Counted from the stretch's first letter, positions 8,277-18,130 are shown. The stretch: DNA of 64,000 bases from Arthrobacter sp. CJ23 (GCF_024741795.1 NZ_CP102950.1:1488001-1552000); one strand, 5' to 3'. Program-made: numbers and translations. Notes: generated from the letters alone by a model not told the origin.

Positions 8277-9434
8277 ATGACTATTGCTGCAACAGCCCTA
8301 CCCGAATCCGGCCACAAGGAACGCACCATCCAGCAGGAACGACCCATCGAGCAGGACGGCACCGTGAAGTACGTCTCCGTGGGGCCGCTCGAGCTGGAGG
8401 CAGGCGGCTTCCTCCCGGACGTGGTGCTTGCCTACGAAACCTGGGGGCGGCTCAACGCAGACGGCTCGAATGCGGTGCTGATCCAGCACGCGCTGACCGG
8501 CAGCACCCATGTGGCCCGCGGCGGCAGCGACGAAGAAGGCTGGTGGGATCAGCTCGTCGGCCCCGGCGCCACCATCGACACCGAGCGCTGGTTCGTGGTC
8601 TCCATCAACATCGTGGGCGGCTGCTACGGCAGCACGGGCCCGTCCTCCACGGCGCCGGACGGCCGCCCCTGGGGTTCGCGCTTCCCCCTCGTCACGCTTC
8701 GAGACAGCACGGCGGCCGAGGCACGCCTGGCGGATCAGCTCGGCATCGCCGCCTGGCATGCCGTGGTTGGCGGATCCATGGGCGGTGCCCGCGCCCTCGA
8801 ATGGGCTGTCACCTACCCGGAACGCGTCCGGCAGTGCGCCGTGGTCTCCGTGGGCGCCTACAGCACGGCCGAGCAGATCGCCTTTGCCCAGGCACAGACC
8901 CTCGCCATCCGGCAGGATGTCGATTTCAACGGCGGCGATTACTACGGCGGCCAGGCTCCGGAGGCCGGGCTTGCCCTGGCCCGCCGGATCGCCCACATCA
9001 CCTACCGCTCCGCCCTGGAACTGGACATCCGCTTCGGCCGCAATGCCCAGGGCAGGGAAGCTCCGCTCGAGGCCGCGGTGCTCGGGGAGCGCGGCCGGTA
9101 CCAAGTGGAGAGCTACCTGGACCACCAGGGCACCAAGCTGGTGCGCCGTTTTGACGCCAACAGCTACATCGCCATCACCGAGGCGCTCATGAGCCACGAC
9201 GTCAGCCGCGGCCGCGGGACACTCAAGGAGGCCCTGTCCCGTGCGACGGCCGAATTCTTCATCGCCGCCGTGGACACCGACCGCCTCTACTTCCCGGCCC
9301 AGTCACGCGAACTCGCGGCGGCTCTTCCGGGTGAAGTGCCGGTCCACCTCATCGAGGCGCCCATCGGCCACGACGGCTTCCTGACGGAAATCGGCCAGTT
9401 GGGCGAGCAGCTGCACAGGGCCTTCTTCGCCTGA
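8277..9434 (+). CDS. metX: Homoserine O-acetyltransferase
   Basis: The start ATG at 8277 is chosen because GTGAGGTG lies just upstream; an earlier in-frame ATG at 8208 lies inside the riboswitch and is rejected. The protein has 385 residues with an alpha/beta-hydrolase fold. The nucleophile is Ser167 in VVGGSMGGARALEW, with Asp (VDTDRLYFP) and His (IGHDGFL) completing the triad; NIVGGCYGSTGPSS is a family hallmark. It transfers acetyl from acetyl-CoA to homoserine, the committed step of methionine synthesis, and feeds MetY. Confidence 0.95.
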   Translation: MTIAATALPESGHKERTIQQERPIEQDGTVKYVSVGPLELEAGGFLPDVVLAYETWGRLNADGSNAVLIQHALTGSTHVARGGSDEEGWWDQLVGPGATIDTERWFVVSINIVGGCYGSTGPSSTAPDGRPWGSRFPLVTLRDSTAAEARLADQLGIAAWHAVVGGSMGGARALEWAVTYPERVRQCAVVSVGAYSTAEQIAFAQAQTLAIRQDVDFNGGDYYGGQAPEAGLALARRIAHITYRSALELDIRFGRNAQGREAPLEAAVLGERGRYQVESYLDHQGTKLVRRFDANSYIAITEALMSHDVSRGRGTLKEALSRATAEFFIAAVDTDRLYFPAQSRELAAALPGEVPVHLIEAPIGHDGFLTEIGQLGEQLHRAFFA

Positions 9435-9496
9435 GCCGCCGCCCGCAGTCCCCGCTGTGCATCCCTTCGCGGCGCGTTCCCAAATGAGTGGGCGCG

Positions 9497-9985
9497 TCAG
9501 CCGTTCGTGATCTCGGCGCGGCGCTTCATGTATTCCTCCATCGCGATTTCCCCATTGCTGAACTGCGCGTCCAGCTCCGCGAGCTTGCGCGCCCGGTAGC
9601 CTTGCGGTTCGGCGCCGGGCGTGGGGGAGGGCAGGGGAGCGGTCGACGACGGCGGGGCGCCGGCGCCGTCGTAAGCCGCACCGGCCGGAGGCTGCGGTTC
9701 CCCTGGGATGATCACCGGATACTGTCCCGGCAGGTTCTGCGGCGGGTATGGCTGGCCTGGGTACTGCTGATTGGGAAATTGCTGCTGCGGGAAGCCTTGG
9801 CCTGGGAACTGCTGCGGCGGGAACTGCTGGCCGGGGAACTGTTGCGGCGGGAACTGCTGGCCGGGGTAGTTCTGCCCCGGGAATCCACGGTCCTGCATCC
9901 GGCGCTGGCGTGAGCGGTTGTACATGCGGATCCCCATGGGAATCAGCCAAGAGCAGACGATGATCCAGAAGATCAGATTGTTCAC
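9497..9985 (-). CDS. Membrane-anchored SHOCT-domain protein with Pro/Gln-rich linker
   Basis: 162 residues. One N-terminal membrane segment (about 3-20) is followed by a basic stretch, then about 60 residues of imperfect QQFPGQQFPP repeats (roughly 35-90), an Ala/Pro linker and a C-terminal SHOCT-like helix pair (RKLAELDAQFSNGEIAMEEY). SHOCT domains are short oligomerisation modules often found at the ends of membrane proteins. The DNA contains an almost exact 30-bp tandem duplication at 9807-9836/9837-9866. The function is unknown. It is convergent with metX. Confidence 0.7.
   Translation of the reverse strand: MNNLIFWIIVCSWLIPMGIRMYNRSRQRRMQDRGFPGQNYPGQQFPPQQFPGQQFPPQQFPGQGFPQQQFPNQQYPGQPYPPQNLPGQYPVIIPGEPQPPAGAAYDGAGAPPSSTAPLPSPTPGAEPQGYRARKLAELDAQFSNGEIAMEEYMKRRAEITNG
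9807..9866. repeat. 30-bp tandem duplication within the SHOCT protein gene
   Basis: Positions 9807-9836 and 9837-9866 are identical except for one base (GCTGCGG versus GTTGCGG). The unit encodes ten residues of the Pro/Gln/Phe repeat, so copy number changes keep the frame. Confidence 0.85.
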
Positions 9986-10050
9986 GGGTGCGGGCCTCCT
10001 AGGTCTGGTCCCAGTTTAGCGATGGGAGCCTTGGAAGGACCTTCGCGCCC

Positions 10051-11196
10051 TCAGATGAGCTTTGCGGGCATCTCCAGGAACGCTCCGTAGCGTGCCACTT
10101 CGGCGTCGAGGGCCTGCTTCACGGCCCCGGTGGCGGGCCTGTCCATCCGCACGTCCAGTTCGCAGATCCCGCCGGAAAAGCCGTGCCGCCACCAACCGGC
10201 CAGCCTGCCGTCCAGCAGCACCACGTGAATTGGCGCATCGCCTGTGGGGAAGTACGGGGCGGAACCACCCAGGTAATGCCGGCTCTGCGAGTAGCCCATG
10301 ACGTACTCGTCGTAGCACTGGATCAGGTCCACCCGCGGCCCGTCACTCCCCGGACCGTCGGTTCCCGGTCCGGAAGCCGCCGCCGATCCGGCTACGGCGT
10401 CGATCTCCTCGGCCGCCAGGTGGAAGCCGATGCCGTCCGCCGTGAGGGTGCCGAGGGCTCCCGGTGCCACGTCCGCGGCCAGGTGCAGGCCCTCGCGCAC
10501 GTCCTTCATGGTGAGCCCGCTCCACACGGCGCAGTCCTTGATGGTGGCCGGGCCGCGGCTGCTGAAATAGCGCAGGACCAGCTGCGCCAGTGCGGCCTCC
10601 CGGTCCAAGGCCGTGCCGGCCGAACCGTTCACGCGTTCATCGAACAAGGCATAGCTCTGTTTCAGGGCCCCGCCGGCCGAGCGCACGGGCGCCCCGCTGA
10701 CCAGGATCCGGCTGATCTCCGCATGCATGAGGATGTAGATGAAGCCGAGGCCCTTCGACGGGAAACCGGCCCCGTCCAGGATGACGGCCAGTTCCTCACG
10801 GGTTTTGTGGGCGCCGCCGGCCACCGCCTCTGCCAGGATCGCGCCGCTGCGGGCAGCAGTATCCTCATCCACGCCGGACTGCCGGTACATGCCTTTGTTG
10901 CCCTGGTGGAGCCGCGGAGCGGACAGCGTCATGAGCCAGCCAAGATCGTCCCGGTGCACGGAATGCCAGGTGGGCCGCAGGATGTGCGTCCGCAGCAGCG
11001 TGCCCTCGGCCAGGGCTTCCTCCACGGCGTCGGCGGTTGCTCCGCCGGTGCGCTGCGCCAGTGACCAGCGCGCGTACGCGAATTCCTGGGATTGCACGGC
11101 CAGCAGGCTTCGGAGGGCGTCGTCCACGGTTGCGGCCTGCGGCGCCCGCAGCTGTTGGCGCCGCAGCCGGCTTCGGACCACATCGTCAGGCTGCAT
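10051..11196 (-). CDS. Winged-helix (HTH_42) protein, AlkZ-like putative DNA glycosylase
   Basis: 381 residues from ATG 11196, which has GAGAGG at good spacing; a longer in-frame reading to 11559 would overlap the next gene and is rejected. The sequence fits the DUF1006/HTH_42 family, three tandem winged helices. LLAVQSQEFAYARWSLAQR (31-49) contains Q35-S36-Q37, matching the QxQ catalytic motif reported for AlkZ/YcaQ glycosylases that unhook bulky lesions and interstrand crosslinks. LLRTHILRPTWHSVHRDD also matches the family. The enzymatic role is inferred from family membership; no toxin biosynthesis genes are nearby. Confidence 0.75.
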   Translation of the reverse strand: MQPDDVVRSRLRRQQLRAPQAATVDDALRSLLAVQSQEFAYARWSLAQRTGGATADAVEEALAEGTLLRTHILRPTWHSVHRDDLGWLMTLSAPRLHQGNKGMYRQSGVDEDTAARSGAILAEAVAGGAHKTREELAVILDGAGFPSKGLGFIYILMHAEISRILVSGAPVRSAGGALKQSYALFDERVNGSAGTALDREAALAQLVLRYFSSRGPATIKDCAVWSGLTMKDVREGLHLAADVAPGALGTLTADGIGFHLAAEEIDAVAGSAAASGPGTDGPGSDGPRVDLIQCYDEYVMGYSQSRHYLGGSAPYFPTGDAPIHVVLLDGRLAGWWRHGFSGGICELDVRMDRPATGAVKQALDAEVARYGAFLEMPAKLI

Positions 11197-11234
11197 GGGG
11201 CATCCTCTCAGGTGCAATGGTGCCGGCCGGAACG

Positions 11235-12077
11235 TCAGTTCCGCGGCAGAGTCACGTCGGCGGGCCCGAAGACGGGACCCGGCGTCGGGCGTTTGGGCGT
11301 AATGCCGTCGCCCGAGGAACGGTGCCGCAGCCTCCGGATCACCCAAGGCACGAAATATTCGCGCGCCCACACCAGATCCTCGGTGCGTGCTTCGCGCCAG
11401 CTGCGGGCTGGCAGCGGCTTGGGGAAGAGCGGCTCCAGGGTGTGGGCCACGTTGAGCGATTCGAGCACCATTGCTGCCACGGTGTGGTGGCCGAGCGGCG
11501 AAAAATGCAGCCGGTCCTCGTCCCACATCTGGGTGTCGGCCAATTGGCGCAGGGACCACATGTCCGCCACCACGGCATCGTGCCGCGAGGCGACGGTCCG
11601 CAGGTTCTCGTTGTAGATCGCCACTTTGCCGCGGATGCGGCCCAGCACGGACGACGCGACGTCGGGCCCGTTGAACAGCACCACGGTGGCGCCGCCGGAA
11701 CTGAGTTTCTGGACGGCCGCATCGAGCTTGTCGGCCAGCAGATCAGGATCGCTGCCGGGCCTCAGGAGGTCGTTGCCGCCGGCGGAAATGGAAATCAGAT
11801 CGGGCTGGAGCTGCAGGCACGGGCCCAGTTGTTCGTCCACGATCTGCTGGAGCAGGCGGCCCCGGATCGCCAGATTGGCGTAGGCAAAGTCGGAGTGGCC
11901 GCGGCTGAGTTCCTCGGCCACACGGTCCGCCCAGCCGCGGTGCCCGCCGGGGCTCTGCGGCTCGGGGTCGCCGATGCCTTCCGTGAAGGAGTCACCCAGG
12001 GCCACATAGCGGCTCCACGGGTGTGTCGGTCCGGTACCGTCCGGCTTCATCACGAAATTGATGTCGCTCACGCTCAC
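11235..12077 (-). CDS. SGNH/GDSL-family hydrolase
   Basis: 280 residues from GTG 12077 (AGGGGCAGGAT upstream). Block I is GDSFTEG (28-34) with nucleophile Ser30, block III is SAGGND (98-103) with the oxyanion Asn, and block V is DRLHFS with Asp188 and His191. No signal peptide is seen, so a cytosolic ester or acyl hydrolase is likely. The stop lies 38 bp before the AlkZ-like gene start on the same strand, so the two may be cotranscribed. The substrate is unknown. Confidence 0.87.
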   Translation of the reverse strand: MSVSDINFVMKPDGTGPTHPWSRYVALGDSFTEGIGDPEPQSPGGHRGWADRVAEELSRGHSDFAYANLAIRGRLLQQIVDEQLGPCLQLQPDLISISAGGNDLLRPGSDPDLLADKLDAAVQKLSSGGATVVLFNGPDVASSVLGRIRGKVAIYNENLRTVASRHDAVVADMWSLRQLADTQMWDEDRLHFSPLGHHTVAAMVLESLNVAHTLEPLFPKPLPARSWREARTEDLVWAREYFVPWVIRRLRHRSSGDGITPKRPTPGPVFGPADVTLPRN

Positions 12078-12115
12078 ATCCTGCCCCTCTACACGAAGCT
12101 ACGCCACCGTAACTT

Positions 12116-12131
12116 GTTACTCGTCAGTAAC
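12116..12131. promoter_or_regulatory. Palindrome GTTACTCGTCAGTAAC at the esterase promoter
   Basis: Perfect 6-bp arms around a 4-bp core. It overlaps the probable promoter of the gene at 12147 (TAAGAAT at 12134-12140 as -10). A second overlapping inverted repeat, GTAACTTGTTAC, is at 12109-12120. A copy differing at one base lies at 31358-31373 before an acyl-CoA dehydrogenase. The form suggests a TetR-type operator. Confidence 0.55.
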
Positions 12132-12146
12132 TGTAAGAATAGACCC

Positions 12147-12797
12147 ATGACTGAAGCCGCCGCATTCTCTGCCCCCGTTGTCCTGTGGTCCCACGAAGAG
12201 GAGGAGCGTGCCGGCAAGCCGCTGCTGGTGCTCCTGCACGGCTACGGTTCCAACGAACAGGACCTGTTCAGCCTGGCGGGGATGCTGCCGCAGGAGTTCG
12301 TGGTGGCATCGCTGCGTGCGCCGATTCCGATGGGCCCGGGCTTCACCTGGTTCCCGCTGACCGCATCGATCGACTACTCGTTGGACGCCGTTAAGAATGC
12401 CGCCGGCTACGCTTTCGGGTGGCTGGACTCCGTGAAGGGAGACCACCCCACGGTCACGCTGCTCGGCTTCTCCATGGGCATGGCCATGGCCACCACGCTG
12501 CTGCGCCAGCGGCCGGCGGACTTTGCCGCCGTCGTCGGGCTTTCAGGCTTTGCCGTCGACGCCGGTGCTGACGCCAGCTTCCGCGACGCGGAACTGGACG
12601 GCACGGTGCCGCTCTTCTGGGGCCGCGACCAGCAGGACCCCGTCATCACGCCGGACAAGATCGAATTCACCATGGGCTGGGTGCGCAAGCACGTGGACCT
12701 CACCAAGGTCCTCTACACGGGCATGTGGCACGGCATCAACCAGCAGGAAATCGGCCACGTGGGCGAGTTCCTCAACCACAAGGTCCTCGCGCCTTAG
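12147..12797 (+). CDS. Alpha/beta-hydrolase, carboxylesterase/phospholipase family
   Basis: 216 residues. The oxyanion loop is LLHGYGSNEQD (30-40), the nucleophile Ser109 is in GFSMGMAMA, the acid is probably Asp161 or Asp164 in GRDQQDPVI, and His195 is in MWHGI. This matches the short predicted esterase family (Abhydrolase_2). It is cytosolic; the substrate is unknown. The start ATG is only about 7 nt after the -10-like box, so the mRNA may be leaderless. A palindrome over the promoter suggests repression by a TetR-type regulator shared with the acyl-CoA dehydrogenase at 31.4 kb. Confidence 0.85.
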   Translation: MTEAAAFSAPVVLWSHEEEERAGKPLLVLLHGYGSNEQDLFSLAGMLPQEFVVASLRAPIPMGPGFTWFPLTASIDYSLDAVKNAAGYAFGWLDSVKGDHPTVTLLGFSMGMAMATTLLRQRPADFAAVVGLSGFAVDAGADASFRDAELDGTVPLFWGRDQQDPVITPDKIEFTMGWVRKHVDLTKVLYTGMWHGINQQEIGHVGEFLNHKVLAP

Positions 12798-12798
12798 A

Positions 12799-12865
12799 AG
12801 CAACGCGGGGTCACTTACGGCCCATTCGAAGCCCCAACATGGGCCGTAAGTGACCCCGCGTTGCT
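12799..12865. repeat. Perfect 26-bp-arm palindromic element
   Basis: The arms at 12799-12824 and 12840-12865 are exact reverse complements around a 15-nt loop. The element fills the gap between two convergent genes and has no T tract. Its arm length equals that of an unrelated-sequence palindrome at 54681-54748, also between convergent genes. It looks like a dispersed REP-like element or a strong RNA barrier. Confidence 0.9.
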
Positions 12866-12878
12866 CCGGAAAGCGGCG

Positions 12879-13109
12879 TCAGGAAGCGGCGGTGATTTTG
12901 ACGGTCTGGCCGTTCACCGTGACAGTGTCTCCGGCGTGGAGCTGGCGGCCGCGGCGGTCGTCGATCTCGCCGTTGACCTTGACCAGGCCGTTCTTGATGA
13001 GCTCCGTGGCCTCGACGCCGTCCTCCACCAGGTTGGCCAGCTTCAGCAGCTGACCGAGGCGGATCATGTCGTCGCGGATGGGGATCTCTTCGATTTCCGG
13101 GTTGCTCAT
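12879..13109 (-). CDS. S4-domain RNA-binding protein (RlbA/YaaA type)
   Basis: 76 residues. The whole protein is a minimal S4 domain: IRLGQLLKLANLVEDGVEATELIKNGLVKVNGEIDDRRGRQLHAGDTVTVNG. S4 modules bind structured RNA; small stand-alone versions are linked to ribosome or rRNA processing in other bacteria. It is divergent from the transporter at 13134 with a 24-bp gap and lies behind the 26-bp palindrome. The specific RNA target is not known. Confidence 0.85.
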   Translation of the reverse strand: MSNPEIEEIPIRDDMIRLGQLLKLANLVEDGVEATELIKNGLVKVNGEIDDRRGRQLHAGDTVTVNGQTVKITAAS

Positions 13110-13133
13110 ATAAGCAATGATGCCTGAAGTAAT

Positions 13134-14138
13134 GTGGTGACAATGCCGCAGACTTCCCGCCGCCCCGCCATTCCTTTGCTGGTGGGACTGCCCATTGCCA
13201 TCGCCGCCGGCCTTTTGATTCCGCTCCAGGGCCGTATTAACGGCGCACTCTCTGCCCGCCTCGACGACGGCATCGCCGCGGCCGTGGTGAGCTTCACCAC
13301 GGGATTGCTCCTGATCACGGCCATCGCCCTGCTGCTGCCCAGGGGCAGGGCCGGGCTCGCGCGGATCGTCCCGGCCGTCCGCCAGCGCAGCTTCCCGCGC
13401 TACTACGTCGCAGCCGGCGGCTTCGGCGCACTGTTTGTCCTTGCCCAGTCCTTCACCGTGGGCCTGCTGGGTGTCGCACTGTTCACGGTGGCCATCGTCA
13501 CCGGGCAGACGCTGAGCGGCCTTCTGGTGGACCGGCTCGGGCTGGGCCCGGGCGGGCAGCGTCCCATCACCGGGGTCCGCGTGCTCGGCAGCGTCCTGAC
13601 CATTGCCGCAGTGGCCTGGGCCGTGTCCCCGCGTTTGGGCGGCGCCGCGGACATCGCCTCCCTGCTGCTGCCTCTGCTCCTGCCGGTGCTGGCGGGCTTC
13701 CTCATGAGTTTCCAACAGGCCATGAACGGTACCGCCACGGTCCACTACGGCACTCCCATCGCCGCCACGCTGGTCAATTTCGTGGCCGGTGCCACCGTGC
13801 TGTGGATTGCCTGGGCCATCAAACTTGCGGTTGCGGGGGCAGGCAACCCGCTGCCGGCCGAGTGGTGGCTCTACCTTGGCGGCCCCATGGGCTGCGTCTT
13901 CATCGGGGTGGCCGCCCTGCTGGTCCGCGGCCTGGGCGTCCTGGTCACGGGGCTGGGCATGATTGCCGGCCAGCTGGTGGGGTCCCTGGTGCTCGACGTC
14001 GTGGTCCCGGCGCCCGGATCCGTGGTCGCCTTGCCCACGGTGCTGGGGACCGTGCTCACCTTGGCCGCCATTATCGTGGCTACCCTGCCGTGGCCGAAGG
14101 GCGCGTTCACGCGGGGAGCCCCGGCCAAAGGCCGGTAG
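13134..14138 (+). CDS. DMT-superfamily YdcZ/DUF606 membrane transporter
   Basis: About 334 residues with roughly ten hydrophobic segments in two repeats: the first begins PLLVGLPIAIAAGLLIPLQGRINGALSARL and the second LLLPLLLPVLAGFLMSFQQAMNGTATVHYGTPIAATLVNF. The conserved QGRINGAL / QQAMNG segments are typical of DUF606. Possible starts are GTG 13134, GTG 13137 or ATG 13143; none has a strong ribosome site. The substrate is unknown, probably a small metabolite. Confidence 0.8.
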   Translation: MVTMPQTSRRPAIPLLVGLPIAIAAGLLIPLQGRINGALSARLDDGIAAAVVSFTTGLLLITAIALLLPRGRAGLARIVPAVRQRSFPRYYVAAGGFGALFVLAQSFTVGLLGVALFTVAIVTGQTLSGLLVDRLGLGPGGQRPITGVRVLGSVLTIAAVAWAVSPRLGGAADIASLLLPLLLPVLAGFLMSFQQAMNGTATVHYGTPIAATLVNFVAGATVLWIAWAIKLAVAGAGNPLPAEWWLYLGGPMGCVFIGVAALLVRGLGVLVTGLGMIAGQLVGSLVLDVVVPAPGSVVALPTVLGTVLTLAAIIVATLPWPKGAFTRGAPAKGR

Positions 14139-14261
14139 GCTAGGACACGCAGTTCTCTGCAAATCTTTTCCTTCGCAACACCCCGCCGGGCAGCACGTCC
14201 GGATCCGGGGCAATAACCCGCGGACCGCACCCAGCGGCCCTGTAGAAATATGGAGTTCCCC

Positions 14262-15647
<1,386 letters not shown>

Positions 15648-15648
15648 C

Positions 15649-16611
15649 GTGGCTCTCGAGTACCGCGAATGGCAGGAGGGCGACGACCTCGCCCTCCTGC
15701 AGATCTGGGGTGACCCGGAAACGCTCCCGGCACAGCAGTTCCGTGCCGCGCTGGCCCCGTCCAGCAACTCCCCGTGGCGCCGCTGCATCGTGGCCGAGGA
15801 CGTGGTGGACGGCGTCGGCATTCCCGTCGCCGCCGCCGTGGTGCACGAGGCCTCGCTGCACCCGGAACGCCTCTGGGCGTACATCGAGGTGTCCCGGGAC
15901 CACCGCCGCAGCGGCATCGGCGCCGCCCTGCTGACCATGCTCCGCCGTGAAGCCGAGCAGTCGCCGTCGGGCGTTTCCAAGCTGCGCAGCAAAGTGGAGC
16001 CCGGCACCCCCGGGGCCGCGTTCGCGGAGTGGGCCGGCATGGCCACCATCCAGCGCTCGCAGCTGGTGGTGGTGCAACCGGAGTCGCTCAGGCTGCCGGT
16101 CTTCGGTGACGGCTCCGAGGAAGCTGCCTCAGAGCAGGTGGAGGACCTGGCCACGGGCTCGGTTGAACTCAGCGACGTCGTGGGCCGGTACTACACCCAC
16201 GTGCACCACTGGGACAGCCCGGGGGAACTGGGCGTCGCCACCGTGCAGCGGCTGTTCCTCGATGACCTGACGGGCGCCCACGGCGCGATCGTGCTGCGTT
16301 CCCCGAAGGCCAGCGCTTTTGGCCAGGGCGTCCCGGCAAGCCGCAAGGGCAAGCTGCAGGCGTTTGCCATCAGCTATGCCCAGGGCAGTTCGGACCAACC
16401 CTCGGACGTGTTCCTGGGCCACGAGCCGCAACTGCCGGCCGAGGAAGCCCAGGCCGCGGTGCGGGACCTGCTGGCGCTCATCGCGTACCAGTACCCGGTC
16501 ATGCTTGAAGTGGATGAATCCATGGGCGCCCTGCGCGCGGTCCTGGCGCCTCTGCTTGAGTCCGGCAAGGCCCTGCAGCGCGGCGCGGACACCATGATCG
16601 TCAGCGACTAG
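15649..16611 (+). CDS. GNAT-family N-acetyltransferase
   Basis: 320 residues starting at GTG 15649. The N-terminal half is a GNAT domain: AYIEVSRDHRRSGIGAALLTMLRREAEQ holds the acetyl-CoA pyrophosphate-binding R-x-x-G-x-G/A loop. The C-terminal half (about 170-320) looks like a degenerate second GNAT-like domain, an arrangement common in actinobacterial two-domain acetyltransferases. It lies directly behind glyS; a substrate cannot be assigned. The gene ends just ahead of a terminator. Confidence 0.8.
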   Translation: MALEYREWQEGDDLALLQIWGDPETLPAQQFRAALAPSSNSPWRRCIVAEDVVDGVGIPVAAAVVHEASLHPERLWAYIEVSRDHRRSGIGAALLTMLRREAEQSPSGVSKLRSKVEPGTPGAAFAEWAGMATIQRSQLVVVQPESLRLPVFGDGSEEAASEQVEDLATGSVELSDVVGRYYTHVHHWDSPGELGVATVQRLFLDDLTGAHGAIVLRSPKASAFGQGVPASRKGKLQAFAISYAQGSSDQPSDVFLGHEPQLPAEEAQAAVRDLLALIAYQYPVMLEVDESMGALRAVLAPLLESGKALQRGADTMIVSD

Positions 16612-16623
16612 CGTTTCGTTCCA

Positions 16624-16665
16624 GACGGACCCCGCCCGCATTCCTGCAGGCGGGGTCCGTCGTTT
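16624..16665 (+). terminator. Intrinsic terminator after glyS-GNAT
   Basis: The 13-bp arms (16624-16636 and 16649-16661, GACGGACCCCGCC and its complement) are followed by GTTT. It separates the glyS operon from the YibE/F gene. Confidence 0.8.
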
Positions 16666-16702
16666 AACCACGTAGGGTTAAACCCATGAGGTTTTGCAGC
16701 TG

Positions 16703-18130
16703 ATGGGTCATGGACATTCTCACGGAAACAACGGCCACGAGGTGGCCACACCCGAGGCACTCGCTTCCCGGAAGAGGGCCAACTGGCTCCTGGCCGCGGT
16801 GCTGGTGCCGCTGGGCGTCCTGACCGCCGTCGCCATGCTGCTCATGTGGCCCTCCGGCAGCCGGGAAGGGATCACCTTCGCGAGCCCGTACGCCGCGGCA
16901 CCGGGCGTCACCTTCGACACCGGCCGGATCCAGAGCGTGGTGGAGGAAAGCTGCACGCAGGGCCAAACGGCCCAGCAGGCCGGCCCGGGCTCGCAGTGCA
17001 CCTTCGCGTTCACGGAACCGGACAAGGGCGGCAGCCCCGTCAAGGTGGTCATCAACCCGGACGTGGCCAAGTCCCACGGCGTGGACGTGGGCGACGATAT
17101 CCGCTACCTGAACCTTTCAGCCGTCCAGGGCGCTTCACAAGGCAACGGATCGCCGGCGTACGTCTTTGTGGACTTCGTCCGCAACGTGCCGATCGCCCTG
17201 CTGGCCGTGCTGTACGCAGTGGTGGTCATCGCCGTGGCGCGCTGGCGCGGCTTCCGCGCACTCCTGGGCCTGCTCGGTGCGTATGCCGTGCTGGTCAGCT
17301 TCATCCTGCCCGGGCTGGTGGAAGGCAAGCCGCCGCTGCTGCTGGCACTGGTGGGCTCCACCGTGATCATGATCGGGGTGCTGTACTTCGCCCATGGCTT
17401 CTCGGCCAGGACCTCCACGGCCCTGCTGGGCACCATTTTCGGCCTGGGCATCACGGCCCTGTTGGCGGCCTGGGCCACGGACGCGGCCAATCTGGCCGGC
17501 GTCGGGAACCACGACGCCGCCACCCTGGTGAACATGTCAAGCCAGATCTCCATCTCCGGCATCATCCTGTGCGGGCTCATCATCTCCGGGCTCGGCGTCC
17601 TCAACGACGTCACCATCACCCAGTCCTCCGCCGTGTGGGAGCTGTATGAGCTCGCCCCGGAGACCAGCGCCCGCAAGCTCTTTACCTCCGCAATGCGGAT
17701 CGGCCGCGACCACATCGCCTCCACTGTCTACACCATCGCCTTCGCCTACGCCGGCGCGGCCCTGCCCATCCTCATCATCGTGATGCTCTACGACCGCCCC
17801 GTGGCGGAGGCCCTCACCAGTGCCGAGCTGTCCGAGGAAGTGGTCCGCACCCTGGTGGGCTCCATCGGCCTGGTGCTGGCCATCCCCGTCACCACGCTGA
17901 TCGCGGTGCTCGTGGTCAAGGCCACCGGCACCAAGCGGCTTGCGGCCGCCGGCACCCAGCCGGCCGGCACCCGGCCAGCCGACGACGCCGGCAACGTCCG
18001 TGAGCTTGAAGCCTCGCCTGACGCCCTGGACGCCTACGCCTCGCTCGACACCGGCGAGCTCGCCGCCGTCGTGGAAACCCGCAGGCAGCGGCGTGAGGCG
18101 GAGCGCCGTGCCGCCGAAGGCCGCTCCTGA
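16703..18130 (+). CDS. YibE/F-family multipass membrane protein
   Basis: About 475 residues from ATG 16703, which has GAGG about 11 nt upstream; a TTG at 16694 is an alternative. A His-rich N-terminus (MGHGHSHGNNGHE) precedes a first membrane segment (about 28-48), an extracytoplasmic domain of about 110 residues and then about seven further helices. FVDFVRNVPIALLAVLYAVVVIAVARWRGFRALLGLLGAY and GLGVLNDVTITQSSAVWEL are hallmarks of YibE/F. The function is uncharacterised; the N-terminal histidines could bind metal. The C-terminal tail (about 415-475) is charged and probably cytoplasmic. Confidence 0.82.
   Translation: MGHGHSHGNNGHEVATPEALASRKRANWLLAAVLVPLGVLTAVAMLLMWPSGSREGITFASPYAAAPGVTFDTGRIQSVVEESCTQGQTAQQAGPGSQCTFAFTEPDKGGSPVKVVINPDVAKSHGVDVGDDIRYLNLSAVQGASQGNGSPAYVFVDFVRNVPIALLAVLYAVVVIAVARWRGFRALLGLLGAYAVLVSFILPGLVEGKPPLLLALVGSTVIMIGVLYFAHGFSARTSTALLGTIFGLGITALLAAWATDAANLAGVGNHDAATLVNMSSQISISGIILCGLIISGLGVLNDVTITQSSAVWELYELAPETSARKLFTSAMRIGRDHIASTVYTIAFAYAGAALPILIIVMLYDRPVAEALTSAELSEEVVRTLVGSIGLVLAIPVTTLIAVLVVKATGTKRLAAAGTQPAGTRPADDAGNVRELEASPDALDAYASLDTGELAAVVETRRQRREAERRAAEGRS

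Noticed and set aside
11037..12146. In-frame N-terminal extension of the esterase by about 370 codons
   Set aside because: It runs antisense through the SGNH hydrolase and AlkZ-like genes; the family size matches the ATG at 12147.
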